Part shown: piece by piece, positions 17,961 to 29,211 of the stretch | Position numbering within the stretch: the first letter of the stretch is position 1 | How the letters are laid out: every line of letters starts with the position of its first letter | Assembly (NCBI GenBank): GCA_017309015.1 | Contig: JAEDAG010000001.1 | Coordinates: forward strand, 354,223-418,222 | Reading direction: 5' to 3' | Length of the DNA: 64,000 nt | From: Faecalicatena absiana | GTDB lineage: Bacteria > Bacillota > Bacilli > Lactobacillales > Lactobacillaceae | The notes under the pieces: model-generated | The model's database searches: none | What the model saw: the letters and a program-made list of their open reading frames with translations, nothing else | Told to the model about the DNA's origin: nothing | Program-made: the position numbers and the translations under genes

Positions 17961-18899
17961 CTAGTCTTCTTGACGAAGTGAAAGACCCAGGTCTGCTAAT
18001 TTATTCTTAACTTCTTCCAATGATTTACGTCCCAAGTTACGTACGCGCATCATTTCTGCCTCTGACTTGCTGGTCAGGTCTTGCAGAGTGTTAATGCCGG
18101 CACGCTTCAAGCAGTTGTAAGAACGAACTGAGAGGTCAAGATCTTCGATCGTCATCTCGAGCTTCTTTTCCTTTTGGTCGTTCTCTTGTTCAACCATAAC
18201 TTCGCCAATTTCTGAAGCAGCATCAGCTGATTCAAAGGCCTTGAAGTGTTCTACAAGGACACGAGCGGCAAAGTTGAGGGCGTCATTCGGAGCGATTGAA
18301 CCATTTGTCCAAATTTCAAGAGTAAGCTTGTCAAAGTCTTCTCTCTTGCCAACCCGAGTTGATTCAACTTGGTAGTTGACCTTGTCGATTGGTGAGAAGA
18401 GTGAGTCAACTGCAATGTCACCGATTGACATGTCAGCAGTCTTGTTTTCACTTGCTGGAACGTAACCACGGCCGTTGCGCACGTCAATCCACATGTGCAG
18501 GTGGCCACCTTGAGCAATGGTACAAATGTATTGGTCTGGATTGAGAACGTCGACATCGGCGTCAGCCTTCAAATCCTCAGCAGTTACCGTTGCTGGACCT
18601 TCAACGTCAAGTTCGATCGTCTTGGTTTCATCAGTGTGAGCCTTCAATTCAAGCTTCTTCAGATTCAAGATGATCTTGGTTACGTCTTCCTTTACGCCAG
18701 GAACAGTAGTGAATTCGTGTAAAACACCATCAATCTTGACCTTCACTAAACCAGTCCCAGGAACAGAGGTCAACAAAACGCGACGGAGGGAATTCCCCAA
18801 AGTTGTACCGAACCCACGCTCCAGCGGTTCAACAACAAACTTACCGTAACTGTCTTCTTGATCCACGACGGTAATATTTGGCTTTTTAAATTCAATCAT
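17961..18899 (-). CDS. rpoA: DNA-directed RNA polymerase alpha subunit
   Basis: Scaffold subunit of RNA polymerase. N-terminal dimerisation and assembly domain ([36 protein letters not shown]) and a C-terminal DNA-binding domain ([34 protein letters not shown]). 312 residues from the ATG at 18897-18899, chosen over an in-frame upstream codon because AAAGGGG precedes it and the family starts here. The linker is acidic and lysine-rich. Confidence 0.97.
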   Translation of the reverse strand: MIEFKKPNITVVDQEDSYGKFVVEPLERGFGTTLGNSLRRVLLTSVPGTGLVKVKIDGVLHEFTTVPGVKEDVTKIILNLKKLELKAHTDETKTIELDVEGPATVTAEDLKADADVDVLNPDQYICTIAQGGHLHMWIDVRNGRGYVPASENKTADMSIGDIAVDSLFSPIDKVNYQVESTRVGKREDFDKLTLEIWTNGSIAPNDALNFAARVLVEHFKAFESADAASEIGEVMVEQENDQKEKKLEMTIEDLDLSVRSYNCLKRAGINTLQDLTSKSEAEMMRVRNLGRKSLEEVKNKLADLGLSLRQED

Positions 18900-18942
18900 T
18901 ACTGGGCCCCTTTCAAAACGCACGTCTCAAAGTAAGATTTTA

Positions 18943-19332
18943 TTAAACACGACGACGCTTTGGTGGTCTAGAACCGTTGTGAGGAACTGGAGTAACGTCA
19001 CGGATAGCAGTGATTTCCAGACCAGCGGCTTGCAGAGCACGGATTGCTGATTCACGACCAGAACCTGGACCCTTAACTGATACTTCTACGTGGTGCATGC
19101 CTTGAGCGATTGCGTTCTTAGCAGCAGCTTCAGCAGCCATTTGCGCTGCGAATGGAGTAGACTTACGGCTACCCTTGAAGCCCAAAGCACCAGCTGAAGA
19201 CCAGGCAACGGCGTTACCTTGAACGTCAGTAATCATAACTAAAGTGTTGTTAAACGTTGAGTGAATGTGAGCAACGCCAGTTTCGACGTTCTTCTTCACG
19301 CGACGCTTACGAGCAGTTTTCTTTGCAGGCAT
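18943..19332 (-). CDS. rpsK: 30S ribosomal protein S11
   Basis: Platform protein of the small subunit. The [18 protein letters not shown] block, [14 protein letters not shown] and the C-terminal [18 protein letters not shown] are diagnostic. 129 residues. Lies between rpsM and rpoA as in all Firmicutes alpha operons. Confidence 0.98.
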   Translation of the reverse strand: MPAKKTARKRRVKKNVETGVAHIHSTFNNTLVMITDVQGNAVAWSSAGALGFKGSRKSTPFAAQMAAEAAAKNAIAQGMHHVEVSVKGPGSGRESAIRALQAAGLEITAIRDVTPVPHNGSRPPKRRRV

Positions 19333-19359
19333 CTATAAACCTCCTTATAGTAATTTTAA

Positions 19360-19710
19360 TTAACGGCTCTTCTTGGAACCCTTGCGAGTACGTGCGTTGT
19401 TCTTAGTGTTTTGACCGCGAACAGGAAGACCACGACGGTGACGGATGCCACGGTATGAGCCAATATCAACAAGACGCTTGATGTTCATGTTGATTTCACG
19501 ACGCAAGTCACCTTCAACACGGTACTTGTCTACTTCAGTACGCAGCTTTTCTTGTTGTTCTGGAGTAAGGTCCTTAGTCCGGACGTCTTCAGATACGCCT
19601 GCGTTTTCGCAAATTTCCTTTGCAGTGTGGTCGCCGATACCGAAAATGTAAGTCAAAGCGACAACGATTCTTTTATCTCTTGGTAAGTCAACACCAGCGA
19701 TACGTGCCAT
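19360..19710 (-). CDS. rpsM: 30S ribosomal protein S13
   Basis: Head protein contacting L5 and the P-site t[23 protein letters not shown] at the start, [14 protein letters not shown] in the middle and [13 protein letters not shown] at the end. 116 residues from the ATG at 19708-19710; the frame extends three codons further but the AGGAGG site suits the chosen start. Confidence 0.97.
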   Translation of the reverse strand: MARIAGVDLPRDKRIVVALTYIFGIGDHTAKEICENAGVSEDVRTKDLTPEQQEKLRTEVDKYRVEGDLRREINMNIKRLVDIGSYRGIRHRRGLPVRGQNTKNNARTRKGSKKSR

Positions 19711-19736
19711 TAGATGCACCTCCTATATCTTGAAAA

Positions 19737-19853
19737 TTAACCTTGACGTTGCTTGTGCTTTGGATTTGCAGGGCAAATAACCATAACACGACCATGTCTC
19801 TTAATAATCTTGCAATGTTCGCACATTGGTTTAACAGATGGTCTAACCTTCAT
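19737..19853 (-). CDS. rpmJ: 50S ribosomal protein L36
   Basis: 38-residue zinc-ribbon protein that begins [18 protein letters not shown] and ends NPKHKQRQG; the Cys-x2-Cys plus Cys-x4-His zinc ligands are present. Sits between infA and rpsM, its standard place. Confidence 0.97.
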   Translation of the reverse strand: MKVRPSVKPMCEHCKIIKRHGRVMVICPANPKHKQRQG

Positions 19854-19867
19854 GTTTGCCTCCGTTA

Positions 19868-20089
19868 TTATTTAATAAAACGATACGTAATTCTACCTTT
19901 AGTCAGATCGTATGGAGAAAGCTCCACAGTTACCCGGTCCCCAGGCAGAATCCGGATGTAGTGCATCCGGATCTTGCCTGAAACATGGGCCAGAATCGTG
20001 GCGCCATTTTCCAATTCGACCTTAAACATAGCATTAGGTAAGGTATCAACTACCTTACCTTCTACTTCAATGACATCATCTTTTGCCAA
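19868..20089 (-). CDS. infA: Translation initiation factor IF-1
   Basis: Small S1-like OB-fold protein that binds the ribosomal A site during initiation. [20 protein letters not shown] opens it, and [16 protein letters not shown] and the end GRITYRF are conserved. 73 residues. 14 bases upstream of rpmJ. Confidence 0.98.
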   Translation of the reverse strand: MAKDDVIEVEGKVVDTLPNAMFKVELENGATILAHVSGKIRMHYIRILPGDRVTVELSPYDLTKGRITYRFIK

Positions 20090-20168
20090 AGTTGCCCCTC
20101 CGCAATCAAAACAGTCATACTTCGAAATTATAACACGTTCGAAAAAATTTGCAAACTAACTAAGCAGC

Positions 20169-20822
20169 TTAGTTCTTTGAGAGAACCTCGTCAATGTCTG
20201 CAAATACTTTTTCAGGTGCTTGCTCACCGTTAACAGTGTAAAGCAAGCCCTTCTTGTCATAGAACTCCTTCAATGGAGCGTTCATCTTTTCGTTAACTTC
20301 CAGCCGGTTCTTAACAACTTCAGGCTTATCGTCTTCACGTTGATAGAACTCGTGACCACCACAGCGATCGCAGGTACCTTCGACCTTAGGCTTCTTTGAA
20401 AACTTATTGTAAGTTGCGCCACAATTCTTGCACATGAACCGGGCAGATAAACGATCGATTAAAGTTTCTTCCTTGACATCAATTGAAATGACGTTAGTCA
20501 AAGGCTTGTTCAAGCGAGCAGTAATCTCTTCAAGGAGCTCTGCCTGCTTGGTCGTTCTTGGGAAGCCGTCAAGAATGAAACCATTCTTAGTGTCGTCTTG
20601 ACCAAGACGTTCTTCAACAAGCTTTGCGGTAACTTCGTCTGGAACCAAATTGCCTTTGTCGATGTAAGACTTGGCTTCCAAGCCTACTGGAGTCTTGTTG
20701 GCCATCGCCTCTCTAAACATATCACCTGTGGAAATGTGCGCAATGTGATACTTGTCAACAATTTGTTCAGAAGCAGTACCCTTGCCTGCACCTGGCAGAC
20801 CGAGAAGAATTAAATTAATCAT
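20169..20822 (-). CDS. adk: Adenylate kinase
   Basis: Interconverts ATP + AMP and 2 ADP. P-loop GLPGAGKGT at residues 8-16, AMP site in [10 protein letters not shown] and the [11 protein letters not shown] segment. The LID carries four cysteines (CKNCGATY and CDRCGG), so this is the zinc-binding, Gram-positive long form. 217 residues. Follows secY by 13 bases. Confidence 0.98.
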   Translation of the reverse strand: MINLILLGLPGAGKGTASEQIVDKYHIAHISTGDMFREAMANKTPVGLEAKSYIDKGNLVPDEVTAKLVEERLGQDDTKNGFILDGFPRTTKQAELLEEITARLNKPLTNVISIDVKEETLIDRLSARFMCKNCGATYNKFSKKPKVEGTCDRCGGHEFYQREDDKPEVVKNRLEVNEKMNAPLKEFYDKKGLLYTVNGEQAPEKVFADIDEVLSKN

Positions 20823-20835
20823 TTTTATTTTTCAC

Positions 20836-22131
20836 CTATCTAATAAAACCGGTATATTCACGTTTCATCAACAAACCGTCGATTTGGCGTGACAATTCCA
20901 GAACGACCCCGACAACAATCAACAGGCTGGTCCCACCTAAGCCAATTGAACTTGGCAGGTCCCAGATGTTGGTAGCAAGCTGTGGAAGCAAAGCTACCAA
21001 ACCCAGATAAACGGACCCAACTGTTGAAAGCTTGAGCAGCATCTGTGACATATATTTCTCAGTGTCCTTGCCTGGCCACACGCTAGGAATATATGCACCC
21101 TGTTTAGTTAAGTTTTCTGCTAGCTTCTCAGGATTTACCTGAACGAAGGCGTAAAAGAAAGTAAATAAGATAATGAGAAGGGTGTAGATGATTGCACCCG
21201 GAGTCGTCTGCAAGCTAAAGATAGTCGATAAGACGTGGTACCAATTGGCATCACCGTACTTGCCTTGGAAAGCCATCAGAATCGTGGCTGGCGTAACGAT
21301 GAATGAACTGGCGAAGATAACTGGAATAACGCCAGAGACGTTAACCTTTAATGGTAGAAAACTTTCTGATCCGCTTTTCGTCGCTCTTCTCGTATATTGA
21401 ATCGGAATCCGACGATCAGCTTGTTCAACCCAGGTAACGAATTTCGTTACCAATAAAATTGCGACAATAAGCGCAACGAAGAACGCAATCCCTTGCCAGC
21501 GATCACTCGCTGAGTTGTTGATCACTTGGTCTCTCCAGACTTCGTAAAGTCCGCCTGGCAGACGAGCAATAATCCCCGCGAAGATAATCACTGAAACGCC
21601 ATTGCCTAAGCCTTTATCAGTGATTTCATCACCAAGCCAAGTCAACAGGAAGGTCCCGGCCGTCATGATAATCCCGATTTCAACATAGGTTTGCCAGTTT
21701 TGGGTCTTAACGAGCCCGAAACTAGACAGGGCGTTAAAGCCCAAGGTAATCCCGACACTTTGCACAAAGGCAACCACCAAGGTCAGGTAGCGGGTGACCT
21801 GGTTGGTCTTCCGCCGGCCGACTTCCCCTTGCTTGCCCCATTCAACCAGCGTCGGCACAATGTCCATTTGCAGCAGTTGAATGACGATTTGTGCGGTGAT
21901 GTATGGCGAAACCCCCAATGAGAAGATTGAGTAGTTGTCCAAGCCACCACCAGAAACAGTATCAAGCACTGAAACAAGCCCCGTGTTGGCGACTTGCGTC
22001 AATGATTTGGCATTTATCCCCGGTACGGTGATGTTGGCACCGATGCGGTAAAGTACAAGGATAAACAAAGTATAGAAAAGCTTATTTCTAATTTCCTTAT
22101 CCTTGAAGGCGTTCTTCAAGGTTGAAAACAT
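20836..22131 (-). CDS. secY: Protein translocase subunit SecY
   Basis: Channel subunit of the general secretion system. Ten membrane segments over 431 residues; conserved NALSSFG region, RRIPIQYTRRATKSG cytoplasmic loop, LPLKVNVSGVIPVIFASS and the C-terminal QIDGLLMKREYTGFI. The start overlaps the rplO stop by one base. Housekeeping SecY1 in the spc operon. Confidence 0.98.
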   Translation of the reverse strand: MFSTLKNAFKDKEIRNKLFYTLFILVLYRIGANITVPGINAKSLTQVANTGLVSVLDTVSGGGLDNYSIFSLGVSPYITAQIVIQLLQMDIVPTLVEWGKQGEVGRRKTNQVTRYLTLVVAFVQSVGITLGFNALSSFGLVKTQNWQTYVEIGIIMTAGTFLLTWLGDEITDKGLGNGVSVIIFAGIIARLPGGLYEVWRDQVINNSASDRWQGIAFFVALIVAILLVTKFVTWVEQADRRIPIQYTRRATKSGSESFLPLKVNVSGVIPVIFASSFIVTPATILMAFQGKYGDANWYHVLSTIFSLQTTPGAIIYTLLIILFTFFYAFVQVNPEKLAENLTKQGAYIPSVWPGKDTEKYMSQMLLKLSTVGSVYLGLVALLPQLATNIWDLPSSIGLGGTSLLIVVGVVLELSRQIDGLLMKREYTGFIR

Positions 22132-22571
22132 TAGATCACCTCTACAGTGCCGCCAGCTGCTTCAATAGCCTTCTTAGCAGCTTCTGAAACCTTGTTAACC
22201 TTTACAGTCAACTTAACGTTCAATTCGCCCTTGCCCAGAACCTTAACGCCGGACAATTGCTTCTTAACCAAGCCCTTTTCCTTAAGAGCAGCAAAGTCAA
22301 CTACGCTGCCTTCTTCGAACTTGTTCAAGTCTGCAAGGTTTACAACAGCGTATTCCTTGCGGTTGATGTTCTTGAAACCACGCTTAGGCATAGTTCTGAA
22401 CAGTGGCATTTGACCACCTTCAAAGCCCAAGCGAGTGTTACCGCCTGAACGAGCGTGTTGACCCTTTTGACCACGACCTGAAGTCTTACCGAAGCCACTT
22501 GAAGTACCACGGCCGACACGCTTTCTAGCGCGACGTGAACCTTCGGATGGGTGTAATTCATTAAGTTTCAT
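22131..22571 (-). CDS. rplO: 50S ribosomal protein L15
   Basis: Large-subunit assembly protein with [20 protein letters not shown], a glycine-rich [20 protein letters not shown] stretch and [17 protein letters not shown]. 146 residues, full length. Between rpmD and secY. Confidence 0.98.
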   Translation of the reverse strand: MKLNELHPSEGSRRARKRVGRGTSSGFGKTSGRGQKGQHARSGGNTRLGFEGGQMPLFRTMPKRGFKNINRKEYAVVNLADLNKFEEGSVVDFAALKEKGLVKKQLSGVKVLGKGELNVKLTVKVNKVSEAAKKAIEAAGGTVEVI

Positions 22572-22591
22572 TAAATTGGACCCTCCTTGAT

Positions 22592-22777
22592 TTAATCGTT
22601 AACTTCTTCTACAGAAATTAAGTGAGCAATTTTCATCAGCGCGCCACGAGTAGCAGCGTTGTCTGGTTGGACAACAGTACTGTTAACCTTGCCTAAGCCA
22701 AGAGCTTTAACAACCTTTTTTTGTTCAGGCAGACGGTGGGCAACACTTCTAGTTAAAGTAATCTTTAAATCTGTCAT
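22592..22777 (-). CDS. rpmD: 50S ribosomal protein L30
   Basis: 61-residue bacterial short form: [20 protein letters not shown] and [19 protein letters not shown]. Between rpsE and rplO as expected. Confidence 0.97.
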   Translation of the reverse strand: MTDLKITLTRSVAHRLPEQKKVVKALGLGKVNSTVVQPDNAATRGALMKIAHLISVEEVND

Positions 22778-22788
22778 CTATAATCTCC

Positions 22789-23301
22789 CTAATCTTGCAA
22801 GCTCTTTGCGCTTTCGCGAAGCTTAAGAACATCTTCACGAGTCTTCAACTTCTTCAGGCCGTCAATAGTGGCACGAATTACGTTGATTGGAGTGTTTGAA
22901 CCCAAAGACTTGGAAGTAACGTCGCCTACACCAGCCATGTCCATCACGATACGTACGGCACCACCAGCGGCAATACCTGAACCAGCTTCAGCAGGCTTAA
23001 GCAGAACGTTACCTGAGCCGTAGTGGCCAATTACTTCGTGAGGAATAGTAGTACCAACAGTTGGAACGAAGATCATGTTCTTCTTGCCGGCTTCTACTGC
23101 TTTGCGGATAGCTTCTGGAACTTCAGTAGCCTTACCAGTACCGAAGCCAACATGACCCTTCTTGTCACCAACGACAACTAAGGCAGCAAATCTTTGACGG
23201 CGACCACCCTTGACAACCTTGGTAATGCGGTTGATAGCAACCAATTGGTCTTCGATGTCGTCCTTGTTTCTACGATTTCTTGAATCGTTGCGGTTTGCCA
23301 T
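22789..23301 (-). CDS. rpsE: 30S ribosomal protein S5
   Basis: Fidelity protein of the 30S body, site of spectinomycin-resistance changes. [37 protein letters not shown] and the Gly-rich [11 protein letters not shown] are conserved. 170 residues. N-terminus is short and charged ([13 protein letters not shown]). Confidence 0.98.
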   Translation of the reverse strand: MANRNDSRNRRNKDDIEDQLVAINRITKVVKGGRRQRFAALVVVGDKKGHVGFGTGKATEVPEAIRKAVEAGKKNMIFVPTVGTTIPHEVIGHYGSGNVLLKPAEAGSGIAAGGAVRIVMDMAGVGDVTSKSLGSNTPINVIRATIDGLKKLKTREDVLKLRESAKSLQD

Positions 23302-23317
23302 GTGTTAATCTCCTTTC

Positions 23318-23677
23318 CTAGAATTCCAAGCCGTTTTCACGAGCTGCGTCAGCCAAAGCTTCTACACGACCGTGGTAGATGTAGCCACCTCTGTCGAATA
23401 CAACTTCGCTGATGCCCTTGGCCTTACCAGCTTCAGCAATGGCCTTGCCGACTTGCTTAGCTTGTTCTACCTTGGTTGCATCCTTTGAAACTGACTTATC
23501 TAAAGTTGAGGCACTTGCAAGCGTGACACCCGCTACGTCATCAATCAATTGAGCGTAGATGTTAGTGTTTGAACGGAAAACACTCAAGCGTGGGCACTCA
23601 GCAGTACCAGAAATCTTACCGCGAACACGTCTGTGGCGCTTTAAGCGCAACTTGTTTTTATCTGGTTTTGAAATCAC
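23318..23677 (-). CDS. rplR: 50S ribosomal protein L18
   Basis: 5S rRNA-binding protein of the central protuberance. [35 protein letters not shown] and the C-terminal [20 protein letters not shown] are diagnostic. 119 residues. Confidence 0.98.
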   Translation of the reverse strand: MISKPDKNKLRLKRHRRVRGKISGTAECPRLSVFRSNTNIYAQLIDDVAGVTLASASTLDKSVSKDATKVEQAKQVGKAIAEAGKAKGISEVVFDRGGYIYHGRVEALADAARENGLEF

Positions 23678-23699
23678 AATTTCACCTCAAAATTTTCTA

Positions 23700-24230
23700 T
23701 TACTTACCAGTCTTACCTTCCTTGCGGCGAACGAATTCGTCAACGTAGCGGATACCCTTGCCCTTGTATGGTTCAGGTGAACGTACGGCACGAATTTCAG
23801 CTGCAAATTGGCCGACTACTTGCTTTGAAATGCCTTCTACGGAGACGTCAGTTGCTGATGATGCAGAAACAGTAACGCCTTCTGGGGCCTTCATTTCAAC
23901 TGGGTGTGAGTAACCAACGTTAAGAGTCAAGACGTTGTTCTTGACAGTTGCACGGTAACCAACACCGATCAGCTTCAAGTCCTTCTTGTAGCCCTTAACG
24001 ACACCTTCGATCATGTTAGCCAGGTTGGCTCTCATAGTACCGTGAAGTGCCTTGTCGTCTTCGTTTGAACGTGAGAAGTGAATTTCACCATCTACTTCTT
24101 CAAACTTGATACGTGGGTCGAATTCTCTAGTCAATTCACCCTTTGGGCCCTTAACAGTAATTTCATCACCATTCTTGGTAACAGTGACACCTTCAGGGAC
24201 CTTAATTGCTTTTAAACCAATACGGCTCAT
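23700..24230 (-). CDS. rplF: 50S ribosomal protein L6
   Basis: Two-domain protein at the base of the L7/L12 stalk. [37 protein letters not shown] and the C-terminal [20 protein letters not shown] mark it. 176 residues, full length. Confidence 0.98.
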   Translation of the reverse strand: MSRIGLKAIKVPEGVTVTKNGDEITVKGPKGELTREFDPRIKFEEVDGEIHFSRSNEDDKALHGTMRANLANMIEGVVKGYKKDLKLIGVGYRATVKNNVLTLNVGYSHPVEMKAPEGVTVSASSATDVSVEGISKQVVGQFAAEIRAVRSPEPYKGKGIRYVDEFVRRKEGKTGK

Positions 24231-24254
24231 CTAGTTTCTCCTTCCTGTCAAGAA

Positions 24255-24653
24255 TTACCAAACGTAGGCGATTACTTCGCCACCGATATGCTTTTCTCTA
24301 GCTTCCTTGTCGGTAAGGATACCAGCTGAAGTTGAGACAATTGCAATACCCAAGCCGTTCAATACCTTTGGCAGATTGTCGGCTGATACGTAGTTTCTCA
24401 AGCCTGGCTTTGAGATACGCTTCAAACCGGAGATAACGCGTTCGCCGTTTGGACCGTACTTCAAGAAGACCTTGATCACACCTTGCTTGCCGTCTTCAGT
24501 TACTTCGTAATCCTTGATGAAGCCTTCTTGCTTAAGAATTTCCGCAAGTGACTTCTTAATGTTTGATGCAGGGATTTCTACTGAATCATGCTTAGCCATG
24601 TTGGCGTTTCTGATTCTAGTCAAAAAGTCTGCGATTGGGTCAGTCAATACCAT
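24255..24653 (-). CDS. rpsH: 30S ribosomal protein S8
   Basis: Primary 16S rRNA-binding protein and usual translational regulator of the spc operon. [19 protein letters not shown] and the C-terminal [20 protein letters not shown] are the conserved blocks. 132 residues. Confidence 0.98.
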   Translation of the reverse strand: MVLTDPIADFLTRIRNANMAKHDSVEIPASNIKKSLAEILKQEGFIKDYEVTEDGKQGVIKVFLKYGPNGERVISGLKRISKPGLRNYVSADNLPKVLNGLGIAIVSTSAGILTDKEAREKHIGGEVIAYVW

Positions 24654-24675
24654 CTATGCTATCCTCCTTACCGAT

Positions 24676-24861
24676 TTACCAGCTAGCCTTCTTAAGACCA
24701 GGAATTTGGCCTTTGTGTCCCAATTCCTTCAAGCAAATGCGGCACAAACCAAACTTGCGGTAAACTGAGTGTGGACGACCACAACGTTCGCAGCGAGTGT
24801 ATTCACGTGAAGAAAACTTTGCAGGACGGTGATTTCTTACCTTTTGTGATGTCTTAGCCAT
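24676..24861 (-). CDS. rpsZ: 30S ribosomal protein S14 type Z
   Basis: 61-residue zinc-binding form with four cysteines, [20 protein letters not shown]. The zinc-free long form is not in this window. Located between rplE and rpsH as in other Firmicutes. Confidence 0.97.
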   Translation of the reverse strand: MAKTSQKVRNHRPAKFSSREYTRCERCGRPHSVYRKFGLCRICLKELGHKGQIPGLKKASW

Positions 24862-24875
24862 GTATGTCCTCCAAA

Positions 24876-25418
24876 TTACTTAGCAAATGGCATGCCAAAT
24901 TGAGTCAAAAGTTCACGAGCTTCTTCATCAGTTTGAGCAGTAGTTACGATAACGATATCCAAACCTCTGGTACGGTTAACCTTATCGAAGTCGATTTCTG
25001 GGAAGATCAATTGTTCCTTGATACCCAAAGTGTAGTTGCCACGGCCGTCAAATGAACGAGTTGAAACACCACGGAAGTCACGAACACGTGGAAGGGATAC
25101 GTTGATCAGCTTGTTCAAGAAGTCGTACATTCTGTCGCCTCTAAGAGTTACCTTAGCACCGATAGACATGCCTTCACGCAAACGGAAGTTGGCGATTGAC
25201 TTCTTAGCCTTAGTGATCAAAGGCTTTTGACCTGAGATCAAAGTCAATTCTTCAACAGCTTCGTCAAGGTTCTTAGCGTTGGCAACGGCGTCACCAACAC
25301 CCATGTTCAAGACGATCTTGTCGATCTTTGGCACTTGCATGCTTGAAGTGTAGTTGAACTTCTTAGTCAATGCAGGAGCGATTTCTTCGTTGTATTTAGT
25401 TGCAAAACTATTAGCCAT
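24876..25418 (-). CDS. rplE: 50S ribosomal protein L5
   Basis: 5S rRNA-binding protein that bridges to S13. [59 protein letters not shown] and the end [11 protein letters not shown] are conserved. 180 residues. Confidence 0.98.
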   Translation of the reverse strand: MANSFATKYNEEIAPALTKKFNYTSSMQVPKIDKIVLNMGVGDAVANAKNLDEAVEELTLISGQKPLITKAKKSIANFRLREGMSIGAKVTLRGDRMYDFLNKLINVSLPRVRDFRGVSTRSFDGRGNYTLGIKEQLIFPEIDFDKVNRTRGLDIVIVTTAQTDEEARELLTQFGMPFAK

Positions 25419-25438
25419 TAGTGTCCTCCTTCCCTAAA

Positions 25439-25678
25439 TTAATCCTTGTTGCTTTCAGCTTTAGCAATAACTTTTACGTTGGAAGCGTGAATTGAACCTT
25501 CAGTTTCAACTACGCCACCGTTAGCGTTGGCAGCAGATGGCTTGGTAGCCTTCTTGATCATGTTAACGCCCTTAACGACAACGCGGTTCTTCTTAACGTT
25601 TACTGAAAGTACAGTACCTTCCTTGCCCTTTTCTGAGCCGGCAATTACCTTTACCTTGTCACCAGTTTTTACGAACAT
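25439..25678 (-). CDS. rplX: 50S ribosomal protein L24
   Basis: Assembly initiator of the 50S subunit with a KOW motif: [20 protein letters not shown]. 79 residues from the ATG at 25676-25678; the open frame runs 12 codons further upstream but into the site region and rplN end. Slightly short at the C-terminus relative to E. coli L24, as is common in lactobacilli. Confidence 0.96.
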   Translation of the reverse strand: MFVKTGDKVKVIAGSEKGKEGTVLSVNVKKNRVVVKGVNMIKKATKPSAANANGGVVETEGSIHASNVKVIAKAESNKD

Positions 25679-25694
25679 TCGCTTAACTCTCCTT

Positions 25695-26063
25695 TTACAA
25701 TACTTCAGGGGCAAGTGAAACGATCTTCATGAAGTCCCCTTCACGGAGTTCACGTGCAACTGGCCCGAAAATACGAGTACCACGAGGGCTCTTGTCAGCG
25801 TTGATGATAACAGCTGCGTTTTCGTCAAACTTGATGTATGAACCATCAGCACGGCGAGCGCCTGACTTAGTTCTAACGATAACGGCCTTAACGACGTCAC
25901 CCTTCTTTACAACACCACCTGGCGTTGCTTGTTTAACAGCTGCGACAACAATGTCACCGATGTTACCGGTCTTGCGCTTGGAACCGCCCATAACGCGGAT
26001 AACCAGCAATTCACGTGCACCGGAGTTGTCAGCTACCTTCAAACGGCTTTCAGTTTGAATCAC
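25695..26063 (-). CDS. rplN: 50S ribosomal protein L14
   Basis: [20 protein letters not shown] at the start, [20 protein letters not shown] and [20 protein letters not shown] are diagnostic. 122 residues. Heads the conserved rplN-rplX-rplE group. Confidence 0.98.
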   Translation of the reverse strand: MIQTESRLKVADNSGARELLVIRVMGGSKRKTGNIGDIVVAAVKQATPGGVVKKGDVVKAVIVRTKSGARRADGSYIKFDENAAVIINADKSPRGTRIFGPVARELREGDFMKIVSLAPEVL

Positions 26064-26093
26064 TATTAAATCCTCCCTTAGCTAATCCGCAAA

Positions 26094-26360
26094 TTAAACA
26101 GATTTCTTTACAATATCAACCAAGCGGAAACGCTTAGTACGTGATAATGGACGGGTTTCCATGATACGAACAATGTCGCCTACCTTGGCTTCGTTGTTTT
26201 CGTCCATAGCGTAAAACTTCTTTGAGTAACGAGTACGCTTGCTGTAAACAGGGTGGTTCTTGTAGGTGTCAACTACAACAACGATAGTCTTGTCCATCTT
26301 GTCTGAAACAACGCGGCCTTGGTATACGTGGCGACGGTTTCTTTCGTTTGATTCGCTCAA
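26094..26360 (-). CDS. rpsQ: 30S ribosomal protein S17
   Basis: OB-fold protein binding 16S rRNA near the 5' domain. [20 protein letters not shown] and [30 protein letters not shown]. 88 residues. Confidence 0.98.
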   Translation of the reverse strand: MSESNERNRRHVYQGRVVSDKMDKTIVVVVDTYKNHPVYSKRTRYSKKFYAMDENNEAKVGDIVRIMETRPLSRTKRFRLVDIVKKSV

Positions 26361-26378
26361 GTTAGTATCTCCCTTCCA

Positions 26379-26576
26379 CTAGTTTTGTTCTAATTCTTTT
26401 TCGCTCAATACAGTCTTGATACGAGCGATGTTCTTACGGACTTGGCTCAAGCGAGCGGTGTTTTCTAATTGACCGGTAGCTTGTTGGAAACGCAAGTTGA
26501 ACAATTCTTCCTTGTATTGCTTTTCCTTTGCCAACAATTCATCAGCTGATAATGCTCTGATTTCCTTAGTCTTCAT
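26379..26576 (-). CDS. rpmC: 50S ribosomal protein L29
   Basis: Two-helix protein near the tunnel exit. [39 protein letters not shown] and [12 protein letters not shown]. 65 residues from the ATG at 26574-26576, which overlaps the rplP end by 11 bases; the frame extends four codons further. Confidence 0.97.
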   Translation of the reverse strand: MKTKEIRALSADELLAKEKQYKEELFNLRFQQATGQLENTARLSQVRKNIARIKTVLSEKELEQN

Positions 26577-27006
26577 TAGATGCGCCACCTACTTCCTGGT
26601 CTTTCTTAACGAACTTGCACTTGATTGGAAGCTTGCTTGCTGCGAGGCGCATAGCTTCACGAGCAGTTTCTTCTGAAACGCCACCAATTTCGAACAAGAT
26701 CTTTTCTCTCTTAACTACGGCTACCCAACCTGCTGGTGCACCTTTACCGGAACCCATACGTACACCAACACCCTTGGCAGTGTATGACTTTTGAGGGAAG
26801 ATTCTGATCCAAACCTTACCGCCACGCTTCATGTAACGAGTCATAGCGACACGGGCAGCTTCGATTTGACGGTTGGTAATCCAGTGAGATTCTTGTGCTT
26901 GCAGACCGTATTCACCGAAAGCGACGGTCTTGCCACCCTTGGCAGCACCACGCATCTTACCACGGAATTCACGACGGTGTTTTACACGCTTTGGTACTAA
27001 AGGCAT
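26566..27006 (-). CDS. rplP: 50S ribosomal protein L16
   Basis: Needed for tRNA placement in the A and P sites. [40 protein letters not shown] and the [18 protein letters not shown] block are diagnostic. 146 residues. Start overlaps the rpsC stop by one base. Confidence 0.98.
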   Translation of the reverse strand: MPLVPKRVKHRREFRGKMRGAAKGGKTVAFGEYGLQAQESHWITNRQIEAARVAMTRYMKRGGKVWIRIFPQKSYTAKGVGVRMGSGKGAPAGWVAVVKREKILFEIGGVSEETAREAMRLAASKLPIKCKFVKKDQEVGGASNED

Positions 27007-27677
27007 TACTTGTTACCTCCCTTTGAACGCTTAGCAGGTTGATTCTTGCGACCTGGCAAAATTTCGCCACGGTTGATCCAAACCTTAACACCGATTTCGC
27101 CGTAGGTAGTAAATGCGTTTACCCATGCGTAGTCGATGTCAGCTCTTAAAGTATGAAGTGGAACACTGCCTTCAGTGTGCCATTCACGACGAGCCATGTC
27201 GGCACCGTTCAGACGGCCGGCAGTTTGAATCTTCACACCCTTGGCACCAGCACGCATAGTACGTTGTGCAGCTTGACGGCTGGCACGACGGAATGCGATA
27301 CGAGCTTCAAGTTGACGAGCGATGCTGTCAGCAACGAGCTTGGCGTCAAGATCAGGCTTCTTGATTTCAACGATGTTGATGTGAACTTGCTTGTTAGTCA
27401 AAGCGTTGATTTCCTTGTTCAAGGCTTCAACTTCAGCGCCGCCCTTACCGATAACCATACCAGGACGAGCGGTGTGGATAGCGATGTTAACGCGGTTTGC
27501 AGCACGTTCGATTTCTACAGTTGATACGGAGGCATCCTTCAACTTTTCATCGAGGAACTTTCTGATGCGAAGGTCTTCGTTTAAAGTTTCTTTGTAGCCT
27601 CTTGCAGCGTACCATTTAGCTTCCCAGTCGCGGTTGACACCCAGACGGAAACCAATTGGGTTAATCTTTGAACCCAT
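27006..27677 (-). CDS. rpsC: 30S ribosomal protein S3
   Basis: mRNA-entry protein with a type II KH domain ([18 protein letters not shown]) after the N-terminal [19 protein letters not shown]. The C-terminal domain includes [20 protein letters not shown] and the ending [16 protein letters not shown]. 223 residues. Confidence 0.98.
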   Translation of the reverse strand: MGSKINPIGFRLGVNRDWEAKWYAARGYKETLNEDLRIRKFLDEKLKDASVSTVEIERAANRVNIAIHTARPGMVIGKGGAEVEALNKEINALTNKQVHINIVEIKKPDLDAKLVADSIARQLEARIAFRRASRQAAQRTMRAGAKGVKIQTAGRLNGADMARREWHTEGSVPLHTLRADIDYAWVNAFTTYGEIGVKVWINRGEILPGRKNQPAKRSKGGNK

Positions 27678-27693
27678 TCAAATACCTCCCTAA

Positions 27694-28047
27694 TTAATCG
27701 TTCAATTCTGAAACTACAACAACTACGTGGCTAGTTCTCTTGTTGATTGGAGAAGCTGAGCCCTTAGCCCGTGGACGGAATCTCTTCAAAGTAGCACCTT
27801 CGTTTACGTAAGCTTCTGATACGTAAAGGTTTGCACTTTCAAGATCGTAGTTGTGTTCTGCGTTGGCAACTGCTGAACGCAGAACCTTTTCAACGATTGG
27901 GGAAGCAGCTTTTGGCGTAAACTTCAAAATTGCCAATGCTTCAGCAACGCTCTTACCCCGGATCAAGTCGACAACGAGACGAGCCTTTCTTGGGGCGATG
28001 CGAACAGTTCTTGCTTCAGCTCTAGCTGAACTAATTTGTTCTGCCAT
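27694..28047 (-). CDS. rplV: 50S ribosomal protein L22
   Basis: Lines the peptide exit tunnel, site of macrolide-resistance changes. [20 protein letters not shown] and the beta-hairpin region [20 protein letters not shown]. 117 residues. Confidence 0.98.
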   Translation of the reverse strand: MAEQISSARAEARTVRIAPRKARLVVDLIRGKSVAEALAILKFTPKAASPIVEKVLRSAVANAEHNYDLESANLYVSEAYVNEGATLKRFRPRAKGSASPINKRTSHVVVVVSELND

Positions 28048-28065
28048 TTATTGTTTCTCCTTCCT

Positions 28066-28341
28066 TTACTTAGTAGCCTTGTCGTCAGTCTTGTGACCGC
28101 GGAAGGTTCTAGTTGGTACGAATTCGCCCAGCTTGTGACCTACCATGTCTTCAGTAACGTAAACTGGAACGTGCTTTCTACCGTCGTAAACAGCGATAGT
28201 CAACCCTACAAAAGAAGGGAAAATAGTTGAACGACGTGACCAAGTCTTGATAACTTGCTTCTTTTCAGCAGCTTGTTGTTCGTCAACCTTCTTCAAAAGG
28301 TGGGCGTCTGCGAAAGGACCCTTTTTAATACTACGGCTCAT
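28066..28341 (-). CDS. rpsS: 30S ribosomal protein S19
   Basis: Head protein near the decoding site. [38 protein letters not shown] and [17 protein letters not shown]. 91 residues. Confidence 0.98.
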   Translation of the reverse strand: MSRSIKKGPFADAHLLKKVDEQQAAEKKQVIKTWSRRSTIFPSFVGLTIAVYDGRKHVPVYVTEDMVGHKLGEFVPTRTFRGHKTDDKATK

Positions 28342-28358
28342 TGATTTACCCCCTTCTC

Positions 28359-29195
28359 TTACTTGCGACCCTTACGGTGACGGATGATTAACTTCTCGCT
28401 AGCCTTCTTGGTGTCTCTAGTCTTGATACCACGTGACTTCTTGCCCCATGGAGTCATTGGTTGAGGACGACCAACAGGTGCCTTACCTTCACCACCACCG
28501 TGTGGGTGGTCGTTAGGGTTCATTACGGAACCACGAGATTGTGGACGCTTGCCCATCCAACGTGAACGACCAGCCTTACCGATGTTGATCAGTGAGTGTT
28601 GTTCGTTGCCGACTTCACCAACAGTTGCACGGCATTCTGAAAGAATTTCGCGAACTTCGCCGGATTGCAGACGAACTTGAGTGTACTTGCCGTCAACACC
28701 AACTACCAGAGCTGAAGTACCAGCACTACGAGCAACTTGGCCGCCCTTGCCTGGCTTCAATTCGATGTTGTGGATTGCCGTACCAGTTGGGATGTTCTTC
28801 AATGGAAGTGCGTTACCAACCTTGATGTCGGCGTTTTCGCCTGATTCTACGAAAGCACCTACTTCCAAGCCCTTAGGAGCCAGGATGTAAGCCTTGGTAC
28901 CATCAGTGTAGTGGAGCAATGCGATGTTAGCTGAACGGTTTGGGTCGTATTCAATTGCGACAACCTTAGCCTTGGCGTTGTCCTTAACACGCTTGAAATC
29001 GATGATACGGTATTGTTGCTTGTGACCACCACCACGGTGTCTTACAGTAATGTGACCGTATGAGTTGCGACCTGCAGTCTTTGACTTAGAAGCAAGCAAA
29101 GTCTTTTCAGGCTTTGACTTAGTGATTTCTGCAAAGTCAGAAGAAGTCATATTACGACGACCGTTTGATGTTGGCTTGTAAACTTTAATAGCCAA
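28359..29195 (-). CDS. rplB: 50S ribosomal protein L2
   Basis: Core 23S rRNA-binding protein needed for subunit joining and peptidyl transfer. [39 protein letters not shown] and the C-terminal [19 protein letters not shown] with the conserved His. 278 residues. Confidence 0.98.
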   Translation of the reverse strand: MAIKVYKPTSNGRRNMTSSDFAEITKSKPEKTLLASKSKTAGRNSYGHITVRHRGGGHKQQYRIIDFKRVKDNAKAKVVAIEYDPNRSANIALLHYTDGTKAYILAPKGLEVGAFVESGENADIKVGNALPLKNIPTGTAIHNIELKPGKGGQVARSAGTSALVVGVDGKYTQVRLQSGEVREILSECRATVGEVGNEQHSLINIGKAGRSRWMGKRPQSRGSVMNPNDHPHGGGEGKAPVGRPQPMTPWGKKSRGIKTRDTKKASEKLIIRHRKGRK

Positions 29196-29211
29196 TTGAC
29201 TGACCTCCTAA